From JALQTD01 sp965656785 (lineage in GTDB: Bacteria > Bacteroidota > Bacteroidia > Flavobacteriales_D > Sanyastnellaceae), in contig CBFHLY010000018.1 in NCBI GenBank assembly GCA_965656785.1, positions 9,504-73,503 on the forward strand: DNA of 64,000 bases. The letters run 5' to 3'. Within the stretch, counting starts at the first letter, position 1. Each line of letters opens with the position of its first letter. The notes beneath the pieces were generated by a model. The model saw nothing but the letters and a program-made list of their open reading frames with translations, was not told the origin of the DNA and ran no database searches. Both the position numbers and the translations under genes were made by a program. Below are positions 1 to 7,127 of the stretch, piece after piece.

Positions 1-751
1 CGACGTTGTCCCAATTGACCCAATCGATGGGCTCGTTGCGGCCCTCGCGCCAATTGTGCGGTGCAGCGACGTTGTCGCGACCAGCGAGGTCGACGGTGCT
101 CAACACCGAACGTTCCATCCCCAGCGGGGCAAGCAATTCCCGTTGCACCCGCTCGTCCCACGGTTCTCCCGTGACCGCCTCAATCACGGATCCCGCCGCC
201 ATGTACATCAGGTTCGAATAGCCAAACCCTTCCCGGAAGCCCATCGTGGGTTCGAGGTGCCGCATCGCCCGCAGCACGTCCTCGCGCGAGTGATCGGTTC
301 CGTACCACAGCAAATCGCCGCTGAACGTCGCCAAGCCCGTCCGGTGACAAAGCAGGTCCCGAACGCGCATCGCCTCGCTGACGTAGGGGTCGTATAAGGT
401 GAACCACGGCAGGTGATCGCGCACCCGGTCATCCCAACTCAGCGCGCCGTCATCGACGAGCTGCGCCAACGCCGCAGCCGTGAACGCTTTCGTATTCGAT
501 GCGACCGCGAAAAGGGTGTGCTCGTCGGCGCGCGAACCCGTTTCGGTGTTACTGAAACCGTAGGCTTTTGCGAAGCGGATTTGGCCTTCGTGGACCACCG
601 CCACGCCCAAGGCGGGAATGTGGTAATCCTCGATGCTTTGCGCAAAGGCGGCGTCGAGTTCTTTGAGGGCCCGAGCGACCGTTTTCTCAGTCACTTGAGC
701 GGCAGCCAAGGTGCAGGCCGCGAGGAGGGCGAAGGCGATGAAGTGCTTCAT
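1..751 (-). CDS. Serine hydrolase, beta-lactamase/class C family (partial, runs off the left edge)
   Basis: This is the N-terminal ~250 residues of a secreted or lipid-anchored serine hydrolase of the beta-lactamase/DD-peptidase-like family. Translating the minus strand gives a hydrophobic leader (residues 1-19), an SxxK motif read as SNTK at residues 85-88 (nucleophile Ser85, general base Lys88) and a downstream YSN motif matching the family YxN. The leader contains L-A-A-C, so a lipoprotein is possible, although an ordinary signal peptidase site after A-A-A is equally plausible. An in-frame ATG two codons upstream (757) is an alternative start. A TACTTTTG promoter box lies 13-19 bases upstream, divergent from the Smr gene. 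The substrate cannot be deduced; many such proteins are peptidases or esterases rather than antibiotic-resistance enzymes. The C-terminal part lies outside the window. Confidence 0.85.
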   Translation of the reverse strand, partial: MKHFIAFALLAACTLAAAQVTEKTVARALKELDAAFAQSIEDYHIPALGVAVVHEGQIRFAKAYGFSNTETGSRADEHTLFAVASNTKAFTAAALAQLVDDGALSWDDRVRDHLPWFTLYDPYVSEAMRVRDLLCHRTGLATFSGDLLWYGTDHSREDVLRAMRHLEPTMGFREGFGYSNLMYMAAGSVIEAVTGEPWDERVQRELLAPLGMERSVLSTVDLAGRDNVAAPHNWREGRNEPIDWVNWDNV

Positions 752-770
752 GGTCATCTGGTCAGGGGGA

Positions 771-778
771 CAAAAGTA
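771..778 (-). promoter_or_regulatory. -7 box for the serine hydrolase
   Basis: The minus strand reads TACTTTTG, a full match to the Bacteroidota -7 consensus TAnnTTTG, 13 bases before the ATG at 757. It is divergent from the Smr promoter, and no Shine-Dalgarno sequence is visible. Confidence 0.55.
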
Positions 779-796
779 GGGCTTCGTTCCCCGACT

Positions 797-804
797 TATC
801 TTTG
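797..804 (+). promoter_or_regulatory. -7 box for the Smr-domain gene
   Basis: TATCTTTG matches TAnnTTTG exactly and is separated from the ATG at 809 by four bases. Transcription should therefore start at or next to the start codon. Confidence 0.6.
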
Positions 805-808
805 TCCC

Positions 809-1417
809 ATGGACGCAAACAAACTCCAGGTCGGTCAGCGGGTGCGGTTCCTCGACGAGGTGGGCTCGGGGATCGTTACGGCAATTCTCTCCGCTTCGGA
901 GGTGATGGTTGAGGACGAATCGGGGTTTGAAATCCCGATGGAGGCGAAGGGCCTCGTGCCTTTGGTGGCGCGGGATGAGGCGCAGTCGTACCAACGTCAC
1001 TTGCCCTCGGTGTCGGCCATCCTGCAGCAGGAAGTCGATCCCCGGCGCCAGCGCGCCCTCGAGAAGTCCTTCAAAGCCCGTTACGATGAGGCCGCATCCA
1101 CCTGGGCAGGCAAAGGCACCGTCGAAGTCGACTTGCACGCGCACGAACTCGTCGATTCCACCGCGGGATTGGACGCCGCGACCCTGTTGGAACTGCAGTT
1201 GGCCCACTTCGAGCGGATGCTGCGGGTTGCCATCGAACAGCGCACCCCGCGCATCGTTTTCATTCACGGGGTGGGGCAGGGGGTGCTCAAGCACGAGATT
1301 TGGCAATGCGTAGACCGGTATTACCCGGATTGCGTTTGCCGGTATGCCGACCCCCGTCGTTTCGGAGCAGGTGCCACCGAGGTGGTCATTTCTGGAAGCC
1401 GATCGGGTCAGCGCTGA
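809..1417 (+). CDS. Smr/MutS2-like domain protein (DUF2027-type N-terminus)
   Basis: This 202-residue protein ends in an Smr domain, the small MutS-related nuclease/DNA-binding module found free-standing or at the end of MutS2. The signature DLH is at 108-110 and HGVGQG at 153-158. Residues 1-55 form a small beta-rich module that starts QVGQRVRFLDEVG, as in Bacteroidota Smr proteins with a DUF2027-like N-terminus. An upstream extension of the frame to 413 exists, but the ATG at 809 is preferred because it follows a perfect TAnnTTTG box by four bases and because upstream residues overlap the divergent hydrolase. The 3' end overlaps the convergent gene by 10 bases. A role in nucleic-acid repair or ribosome rescue is inferred from the family only. 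Confidence 0.88.
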   Translation: MDANKLQVGQRVRFLDEVGSGIVTAILSASEVMVEDESGFEIPMEAKGLVPLVARDEAQSYQRHLPSVSAILQQEVDPRRQRALEKSFKARYDEAASTWAGKGTVEVDLHAHELVDSTAGLDAATLLELQLAHFERMLRVAIEQRTPRIVFIHGVGQGVLKHEIWQCVDRYYPDCVCRYADPRRFGAGATEVVISGSRSGQR

Positions 1418-2067
1418 GCTTTCCGCTCGCGGACCACATCCATCAGGGTGCGTTTGGGGTCAAACATCCACACGCCTTCCGTGACCAAAAAACACGGGGT
1501 CGAATGCACTTCCGTGAAGGACCAACCGCTTCCGCCGGAGGCCGTAAATCCCAGGGGGGTCACTTGGCGGGGCAGGGGAAGCAGGTTGCGCCATGTGGCT
1601 TCCAGATAGGGGTGCCAGTTGGCGATCGCGTTGGCCGGTGGGAACCCGTCAGCAGCGGCCACGACGAGCGTGTCGGTGTCGTCCGTGAACAGCCGAACCC
1701 GCACGCCCAGCCGATTCGACTCGAGCGGCGTGGGCTTCCACGCACTCCCGGGCGAAGCGGCAGGGAGCGGGGTGAATTGGGTGCCGTGCAACCGGCTGAG
1801 ATCGAGCGTGAGCAGCGGGCCATCCGCCGCGAGCTGCATTTGCCAGCGATGCGCTTCCGAAGTGTCCGCATTCCAGGCCCAGCTGCTGTCGGTCCAAAGC
1901 AGGCGACCGATTTGGCCTGAATGCTTCACCCACGCTTCGCCGTCAAAGTGCAACGTGTCGTGCGGAAAAGGCAACAGCAACAGGGTGTCCAGCTCCTGAT
2001 GGTGGCTCGTCTGTGCGTGCGAAAGGGACGCGAGCCCCATAAACAACAACCCCATGATCCGCTTCAT
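1408..2067 (-). CDS. Secreted hypothetical protein, 219 aa
   Basis: I do not recognise this family. The start ATG at 2067 gives a clear signal peptide (MKRIMGLLFMGLASLSHAQ) followed by a soluble, tryptophan-rich domain with no transmembrane segment. A longer frame reaching 2553 would run through the neighbouring gene. The chosen start is preceded, after four bases, by a TATCTTCG promoter box. The tail contains two blocks, around 'TPLGFTASGGSGWSF' and 'MFDPKRTLMDVVRERK'. It is a probable periplasmic or outer-membrane-associated protein, tail-to-tail with the Smr gene and downstream of another secreted hypothetical on the same strand. Confidence 0.75.
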   Translation of the reverse strand: MKRIMGLLFMGLASLSHAQTSHHQELDTLLLLPFPHDTLHFDGEAWVKHSGQIGRLLWTDSSWAWNADTSEAHRWQMQLAADGPLLTLDLSRLHGTQFTPLPAASPGSAWKPTPLESNRLGVRVRLFTDDTDTLVVAAADGFPPANAIANWHPYLEATWRNLLPLPRQVTPLGFTASGGSGWSFTEVHSTPCFLVTEGVWMFDPKRTLMDVVRERKAQR

Positions 2068-2071
2068 GGGG

Positions 2072-2079
2072 CGAAGATA
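2072..2079 (-). promoter_or_regulatory. -7 box for the 219 aa secreted protein
   Basis: The minus strand reads TATCTTCG followed by four bases and the ATG at 2067. This is one of the recurrent box-N4-start arrangements in the window. Confidence 0.5.
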
Positions 2080-2087
2080 GGGCGCAG

Positions 2088-2966
2088 TCAGCCTCGGCGT
2101 CGGCGCCTGAGGTTGGGCGGTGGGTTGTACGGCGCGCCCATGTTGGGGTCTGCCACCTCCACGTCGGGCTGAAGCACCCAATTTCCTTTCGTCCATACGA
2201 GCGCATCGTACGTCATATCGGGTCCGTAAAACGCCGTCGAGCCTTTCAAATGCGGGGCCGAGGGACTCAAATGATCCAACACGATGCGATCCTGCCTTTC
2301 TTCGTACCGCAAGGTCACGACGGCGTCGTCCGCGAACTCCAACACCAGGCGATTGATCAGCCCTTCCTCTCCGATGATGACGCGGTGTCCGAAGCGCACC
2401 CGCCCGCGACGCATCCAAAGCGGCTCCACCACTTTCCGGGTGACCAACGCGTCGCCCCCGTCCCAACCTAATAAGGTATAGTTCGGTTCGTTGCGGTGGT
2501 AAGTCAAAAGAACGTCGTAATAAATCGCCCCGGGCCAATGTTCCGCATCGCACCGCCCCATGTTGGACCAGGAGCCCGCGCGCAAGTCGTGCACCAAAGG
2601 CACCACCTCGTACCCCCCGTTTCCATCAGAAGGAAGGATGAAACCGCCATACCGCTGCGTTCGGTCGCTCAGTTCAACATTCCACGAAATCACCCGCACC
2701 CATTCGTTCCCACGACCAACTTCGGGCAAGGCCAACACCCCGTCCAGAGCGGCTAATTCCGGTGCGCGCCCAAGTCCCGCATCCAAGGCTTCGGACCACC
2801 AATCAATGAGCGAATCGTTCAAAGCGGTGCGCACGTCATCCGTTTGGGCTGCGGCGAGCCGGGCATGGCCTGATTTCAGGAATGCGGCCCAACCGTCCAG
2901 CGAAAGGACTTGTCCCGAAAGGGAGGGGGGCAGGGCAATTAACAACAGGAGGGTCCAGGTTCTCAC
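2088..2966 (-). CDS. Secreted hypothetical protein, 292 aa
   Basis: I do not recognise a named domain. The start is taken as GTG 2966 because it gives a typical signal peptide (hydrophobic stretch followed by S-G-Q) and begins 41 bases after the ferredoxin stop; the longer open frame to 3107 would overlap ferredoxin coding sequence. The mature part is rich in Trp, Tyr and Gly, with blocks such as 'GGFILPSDGNGGYEVVPL' and 'YHRNEPNYTLLGWDGGD'. It ends in a proline/arginine-rich tail (PPPNLRRRRRG). The order ferredoxin-this gene suggests one transcript. Function unknown; secretion to the periplasm or surface is inferred from the signal peptide. Confidence 0.72.
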   Translation of the reverse strand: MRTWTLLLLIALPPSLSGQVLSLDGWAAFLKSGHARLAAAQTDDVRTALNDSLIDWWSEALDAGLGRAPELAALDGVLALPEVGRGNEWVRVISWNVELSDRTQRYGGFILPSDGNGGYEVVPLVHDLRAGSWSNMGRCDAEHWPGAIYYDVLLTYHRNEPNYTLLGWDGGDALVTRKVVEPLWMRRGRVRFGHRVIIGEEGLINRLVLEFADDAVVTLRYEERQDRIVLDHLSPSAPHLKGSTAFYGPDMTYDALVWTKGNWVLQPDVEVADPNMGAPYNPPPNLRRRRRG

Positions 2967-3007
2967 GTAGGATGAACGCCGGGAGGCCGCCGATTCGTGC
3001 GTGCGGG

Positions 3008-3355
3008 TCACAGGTGCATGAAGGCCTTCTTCGCGAGGAGTTGCTCTTCGGATTCGCGGTGGTCCGGATCGTCCACGCAGCAGTCCACTGGACAAACCGC
3101 CGCACACTGCGGCTCATCGTGAAACCCTACGCATTCGGTGCATTTGTCCGGGGCGATGTAGTACACGTCCATGTTGATGGGTTCGTGTTCCGCATCGGCG
3201 TCCACCGTTCCAGCGGTCGGGTGGTCTCCTGTTCCGCGGAATCCCGTTCCGTCTGCAAACTTCCATTCTGCCCCGCCTTCGTAGATGGCGTTGTTCGGGC
3301 ATTCGGGTTCGCAGGCTCCGCAATTGATGCATTCGTCGGTGATGATGATGGCCAT
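3008..3355 (-). CDS. 4Fe-4S dicluster ferredoxin
   Basis: This 115-residue soluble ferredoxin has two cysteine clusters: C9-x2-C12-x2-C15-x3-C19, and a second set with an insertion, C72-x2-C75-x8-C84-x3-C88, plus C92/C93. This is the pattern of bacterial 2[4Fe-4S] ferredoxins with a long loop before the second cluster, and the ~35-residue Gly/Asp-rich insert between clusters is typical of Bacteroidota versions. The ATG at 3355 is chosen because the first cysteine motif follows directly, whereas the longer frame reads into the divergent gene. It probably supplies electrons to an unidentified oxidoreductase. It is transcribed divergently from an acyl-CoA reductase, a pairing often seen in Flavobacteriia. 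Confidence 0.93.
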   Translation of the reverse strand: MAIIITDECINCGACEPECPNNAIYEGGAEWKFADGTGFRGTGDHPTAGTVDADAEHEPINMDVYYIAPDKCTECVGFHDEPQCAAVCPVDCCVDDPDHRESEEQLLAKKAFMHL

Positions 3356-3372
3356 GTGCGTGCTGGTGGGTG

Positions 3373-3380
3373 TAATTTTG
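3373..3380 (+). promoter_or_regulatory. -7 box for the acyl-CoA reductase gene
   Basis: TAATTTTG is a full TAnnTTTG match, 17 bases upstream of the ATG at 3398. It lies within the 42-base divergent spacer. Confidence 0.5.
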
Positions 3381-3383
3381 CTG

Positions 3384-3391
3384 CGAAGATA
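3384..3391 (-). promoter_or_regulatory. -7 box for the ferredoxin gene
   Basis: The minus strand reads TATCTTCG, 28 bases upstream of the ferredoxin ATG. It nearly abuts the opposite-strand box, so the two promoters face away from each other in a shared region. Confidence 0.45.
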
Positions 3392-3397
3392 CAACGC

Positions 3398-4450
3398 ATG
3401 ATTTCGAACACCCTCAAGGAAGGTTTGGTTCATTTGGGCGCTTGGCTGCGAGGCGAGTTGCTGGATGAAGGAGCCGATAATTCGACGCTTTTGGCGGCCG
3501 CCGAGGCCCGCAATGGCTGGTTTACCGCGGACAACGTGCGGGCGGCGATGCGGGCGCACGGAGAGGCGCTGCGGCCGGAAGTGCTAAGAAAATGGGAGGA
3601 GCGGATGCCGGAAGGACTGCCGGTGGAGGCGCCGCGGAAGGTCGGGTTGGTGCTGGCGGGCAACTTGCCGATGGTGGGGTGGAACGACGTGCTGTGTGTG
3701 CTGGTGGCCGGGCACGTGGGGCAGGCCAAATGCGCCACGGACGATGCCGTGCTCATTCCCGCGGCGTTGCGGTTTTTGGCACAGCATGCTCCACAGGACG
3801 CGGCGCGGATCCACCTGACCGATGCCCGGATGAACGACGTCGACGCGCTCATTGCCACCGGTTCGGGCAACACGGCTCGGCATTTCGACCATTACTTCCG
3901 CCACATTCCGCGCATCATTCGCGGCAACCGGACGAGCGTGGCGGTGCTGGATGGGCAGGAGCGTCCGGAGGACATCCGGGCTTTGGGAGAGGACGTGTTT
4001 GCGCATTACGGGCTCGGGTGCCGCAGCACGACGAAGCTGTTTTTGCCTCGGGGCTTCGACTTGAATCGGTTGTTCGCGGAGTGGGTGTCGTGGGGGGATT
4101 TGGCCTTGAACAACAAGTTCGCGAACAACTACGATTACCACAAAGCGCTGTGGCTTCTGAATCGGGAGTCGCTCATTGAGAACGGGTTCTTGTTGGTCAA
4201 AGAGGACGCGGGCTGGACGAGTCCGGTGGGCACCTTGTTCGTGTCGCATTTCGATGGGGAAGCGGAGGCTTGGGAGGCGATTGCTGCAAACGCGGAGGGA
4301 TTGCAGTGCGTGGGGGTTCGGGCGGGGAGAATGGGGGAGGTGCCGGCGTGCGGTGTGCCGGTATTGGCCTTCGGAACGGCGCAGTGTCCGATGCCTTGGG
4401 ATCATGCGGACGGCAAGGATACGTTGGCGTTCCTGGTTGCTGTATCTTAG
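3398..4450 (+). CDS. LuxC-like acyl-CoA reductase
   Basis: This 350-residue protein belongs to the LuxC/acyl-CoA reductase branch of the aldehyde dehydrogenase superfamily, which reduces fatty acyl-CoA or acyl-protein thioesters to aldehydes with NADPH. Visible landmarks are the Rossmann/NADP loop TGSGNTAR (154-161) and the catalytic cysteine in GLGCRS (Cys208). Length fits the short Bacteroidota members rather than the ~480 aa luminescence LuxC. No luxAB-type genes are nearby, so a role in light production is unlikely; lipid or aldehyde metabolism is more plausible. It is divergent from a ferredoxin and followed after four bases by a lipoprotein gene whose promoter box overlaps the stop codon. 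Confidence 0.88.
   Translation: MISNTLKEGLVHLGAWLRGELLDEGADNSTLLAAAEARNGWFTADNVRAAMRAHGEALRPEVLRKWEERMPEGLPVEAPRKVGLVLAGNLPMVGWNDVLCVLVAGHVGQAKCATDDAVLIPAALRFLAQHAPQDAARIHLTDARMNDVDALIATGSGNTARHFDHYFRHIPRIIRGNRTSVAVLDGQERPEDIRALGEDVFAHYGLGCRSTTKLFLPRGFDLNRLFAEWVSWGDLALNNKFANNYDYHKALWLLNRESLIENGFLLVKEDAGWTSPVGTLFVSHFDGEAEAWEAIAANAEGLQCVGVRAGRMGEVPACGVPVLAFGTAQCPMPWDHADGKDTLAFLVAVS
4443..4450 (+). promoter_or_regulatory. -7 box for the DUF4249-like lipoprotein
   Basis: TATCTTAG lies in the last codons of the acyl-CoA reductase, and its final bases are the stop codon. Four bases separate it from the ATG at 4455. Confidence 0.45.
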
Positions 4451-4454
4451 GCCC

Positions 4455-5564
4455 ATGCAAGGAATGCTGAAGCTTGGCTGGGGCCTCGCAGCGGGTACGC
4501 TGTTGGTGGCCTGCAGCACGGACATTGAGTTGAATGCGCCGCACGATCGGACGCCGGTGGTGTTTGGTCTGCTCGATGCCGCGCAGGATACGCAGTGGGT
4601 GCGCATCAACCACACGTGGCTCGGAGATGGAAACCAATACGATGCTGCACTCATCGCGGACAGCAGCGAATATGCGCCGGAGGAAGTGAACGCGCGCATT
4701 GAGCAGGTGGTGAACGATCAGGTGACGGCCACGTACGTGCTCGTCGATACCCTGCTGGACAACAAAGAGGAAGGCATCTTCTTCGCACCAGAACACCAAG
4801 CGTGGTATGTGCCCACTCCGGGCGGGCTGGACGTGGATGCCGAGTACCGTTTCGTGCTCGACGTGGCCGATGGCCACACGGCAGAAGCCCAAACCGACAT
4901 GATCGAGGCCATCACCGGCAACATCACCCAACCCCCTCCGGGCGTCAACAATTTCAAATACAGCTTCGCCAACATTGGCCCGTCGCTGACAACGTATCCC
5001 ATCCTCACCTTCAAGTGGTCAAGTGCTCCGGGCGCCCGGCGCTACGACGCCTCCATGCGGGTGCACGTCGTGGAACGGATTTGGGCGGATTTGGAGCATA
5101 CGGTCCTGCAACAGGAACAGGAGCGGGTCATCGAATGGTACATCGGTTCGGTGACCACCGACGACATCGACGGCGGCGAGTCGATGCAGCTGGAGCTCGA
5201 GTCGGAACAGTTCTACCGGCTCATGAATGCGCGGTTGGAGGTGGACCCATACATCACGCGCGTGCTGGGTGTTTGGGATGAGCAAGTCCAAATCGCGCGC
5301 GCCTTCGACTTCGTCCTCACCATCGCCAACGACGAGTTGGCAACTTACCTCGACATCACCTCTCCCGTGACTGGCATCATCCAAGAACGCCCCTCTTACA
5401 CGAACGTTACGGGCGGCTTGGGCTTGTTTGCTTCCCGCGGTCAGCAAGGCGTTTTCGGCATCGGCTACACCACCGATTCAGTGGAAGAACTCATCAATGG
5501 GGAGTTGACATTTGGTCTGAATTTTTGCTCGGCGAATCCATTCAGCCCTTATTATTGTGAGTGA
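4455..5564 (+). CDS. DUF4249-like outer-membrane lipoprotein
   Basis: The 369-residue product starts with a lipoprotein signal ending in L-V-A-C, with the lipidated cysteine at about residue 19. The body resembles DUF4249 proteins, secreted beta-sandwich lipoproteins of Bacteroidota. Visible hallmarks are an N-terminal 'PVVFGLLDAAQDTQWVRI' strand and a C-terminal block around 'QERPSYTNVTGGLGLFASR'. DUF4249 proteins usually accompany TonB-dependent receptors, but no receptor is adjacent here. ATG 4455 is supported by a promoter box four bases upstream; an internal ATG at 4464 would also keep the lipobox. Family assignment is by recognition of these blocks, not by a search. Confidence 0.75.
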   Translation: MQGMLKLGWGLAAGTLLVACSTDIELNAPHDRTPVVFGLLDAAQDTQWVRINHTWLGDGNQYDAALIADSSEYAPEEVNARIEQVVNDQVTATYVLVDTLLDNKEEGIFFAPEHQAWYVPTPGGLDVDAEYRFVLDVADGHTAEAQTDMIEAITGNITQPPPGVNNFKYSFANIGPSLTTYPILTFKWSSAPGARRYDASMRVHVVERIWADLEHTVLQQEQERVIEWYIGSVTTDDIDGGESMQLELESEQFYRLMNARLEVDPYITRVLGVWDEQVQIARAFDFVLTIANDELATYLDITSPVTGIIQERPSYTNVTGGLGLFASRGQQGVFGIGYTTDSVEELINGELTFGLNFCSANPFSPYYCE

Positions 5565-5590
5565 TTGCGGAAACGCTTTCATTCACAACC

Positions 5591-6049
5591 ATGCGACCGA
5601 CCCTTCAAATCCAATTGCCTGCGGCCACCATTGAACTTTCGATGGGTTTGTTCGTGGTGCGTTACCGTCCGGATGTCGTCCTCGATTTGGCACAGGCCCA
5701 ACGGGTGGAGGCTGCCCGTCGCGAACTCTTGCCTGAAGCCGATAACCCGGTTCTGGTTTTGATTCCGTCTACCATTGCCCTGGTCGATCAGGAAGCGTTG
5801 GTCTGGCTCAGTTCGGAGGAGGCCATGGAGAATGTGCCCGCCCGAGCGGTGGTGGTGCCTTCTTCGATTCAAGTGTTGCGTGACCGAATCCGATGGGCGC
5901 TGTTTCGTCCAGCCATTCCGTTTCGGGTATTCCGCAATCCCCAGGTGGCCAAGTCCTGGGTGCTGGACTCGTGGTACGAGCAACGACTCGGTCACGAAAT
6001 CGACGCCTTCGGCCCGGAATTGCGGGCTGAGGAACTCGAAGAAGACTGA
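5591..6049 (+). CDS. DUF7793 (STAS/SpoIIAA-like) protein
   Basis: This is a 152-residue cytoplasmic protein without signal or transmembrane segments. The pattern (short N-terminal strands, a central 'VDQEALVWLSSEEAMENV', then 'RVFRNPQVAKSWVLDS') matches the Bacteroidota STAS/SpoIIAA-like family recently called DUF7793. Members are small alpha/beta proteins of unknown function. ATG 5591 is preferred; an upstream GTG at 5561 overlaps the preceding stop by four bases and could allow coupling, adding ten residues. It follows the DUF4249-like gene on the same strand, with no obvious promoter box in between, so co-transcription is likely. Confidence 0.72.
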   Translation: MRPTLQIQLPAATIELSMGLFVVRYRPDVVLDLAQAQRVEAARRELLPEADNPVLVLIPSTIALVDQEALVWLSSEEAMENVPARAVVVPSSIQVLRDRIRWALFRPAIPFRVFRNPQVAKSWVLDSWYEQRLGHEIDAFGPELRAEELEED

Positions 6050-6063
6050 GCCGGTTCCTCCGT

Positions 6064-7107
6064 TCAGTAAACCACGAACCGAGTGGCCGACTGGCCGCAT
6101 CGGAGGACGTAGATGCCTGGCCGTCCAGGCGCCTCAACCGTCAAACCCTGAAACAAGTGGCTCGATGTGAGTTGTCCCCGAGCGTCGAACCATTCCACGA
6201 CGGCACCTTGAGGCGCATCGATGCGCACCGGAGCCGAGCATTGAGCGGGATTCGGATAGGCGGTGAGCTGCCGTGAGCTCGTTTCAGTCACGGAGCTGGG
6301 CTCCACAGACAAATTGAGGTACCTCGAAGTGGCTGGAACACCGAACAACGACGTCACTTCCAAGAGGGGGAATCCATGCCCTTGGCCCCACCATTGGTAG
6401 ACCACTTGCGTGCGGTCAAAAGCGAAAGGCGTTCCGATTTGGGGAATGTAAATGCTGTCGTGGGCGAAGATTTCCGTTCGAACCCGGAGCACGTCGTGTT
6501 CGCCGTCGGGCAATACCAAGGTGCCCCACCCATCGACCACCACGTCGCGCGTTCCATCCGACCAGTAACCGAAGGTTTCCGGGATGTCCATCGCCAAGGC
6601 ATTTGTGCTCGAGTACGTCATTTCCGCTGAAAGGGGAAGTGGGAAGAGTTCATCGCGATCGGTGTACGGCACCGGCACGTCAAACCCCGCTGCTCCCAAC
6701 GCCAAGCCTGCAATGGTGTACGCATCGCCGTCGGTCTTGTAGAAGTTGCTGAAGCCATCCACCGGGATGATGCCGCTCAAATCGAAGCCGACATCCGGCA
6801 ATTCGGTCGGCAAGAAGAAGTCGCATTGGTAGCTGGAGTTGAACGGGTTGTTGAAGACGAACAGCGCCGTGGCGGAAGCAGAGCTCATCGGTTGAGGCGT
6901 CTGCGGCGCATCGTTCAGGTCGATGACCGCGGAGAAATCCCACACGGCATTCGGCCCCGCAATCTCCAAGTCCGCCAACACCGGCGGGGCGATGTCGACC
7001 AGGGGATACACCACACCGGGTTGTGGGAGGTCGGAGGAGGTGAGGGTGATTTGGCCGATAACGCTCAACGGCAGGGCACAAAACAAGGGGGGCAACCAAG
7101 CATTCAT
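6064..7107 (-). CDS. Secreted protein with T9SS type A sorting domain
   Basis: This 347-residue protein has a signal peptide (cleavage near V-I-G-Q) and a C-terminal Por-secretion/T9SS type A sorting tail. The tail starts around 'AYPNPAQCSAPVRID', continues with 'WFDARGQL' and ends with 'GIYVLRC...TRFVVY', the usual layout of CTD-targeted surface proteins. The central part is a beta-rich domain of unknown function seen in several T9SS cargo proteins. ATG 7107 is chosen over a GTG two codons upstream because a TAATTTGT box precedes it by exactly four bases. The CTD implies export across the outer membrane and anchoring to the cell surface. Confidence 0.88.
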   Translation of the reverse strand: MNAWLPPLFCALPLSVIGQITLTSSDLPQPGVVYPLVDIAPPVLADLEIAGPNAVWDFSAVIDLNDAPQTPQPMSSASATALFVFNNPFNSSYQCDFFLPTELPDVGFDLSGIIPVDGFSNFYKTDGDAYTIAGLALGAAGFDVPVPYTDRDELFPLPLSAEMTYSSTNALAMDIPETFGYWSDGTRDVVVDGWGTLVLPDGEHDVLRVRTEIFAHDSIYIPQIGTPFAFDRTQVVYQWWGQGHGFPLLEVTSLFGVPATSRYLNLSVEPSSVTETSSRQLTAYPNPAQCSAPVRIDAPQGAVVEWFDARGQLTSSHLFQGLTVEAPGRPGIYVLRCGQSATRFVVY

Positions 7108-7111
7108 GCCC

Positions 7112-7119
7112 ACAAATTA
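7112..7119 (-). promoter_or_regulatory. -7 box for the T9SS cargo gene
   Basis: The minus strand reads TAATTTGT followed by GGGC and the ATG at 7107. It is a near match to TAnnTTTG and shows the same four-base spacing as other genes here. Confidence 0.45.
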
Positions 7120-7127
7120 CCACAGAA

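Noticed and set aside
3398..4450. Bioluminescence lux operon suggested by the LuxC-like gene
   Set aside because: No luciferase, LuxD or LuxE homologue is nearby; short LuxC-like reductases are common in non-luminous Bacteroidota.
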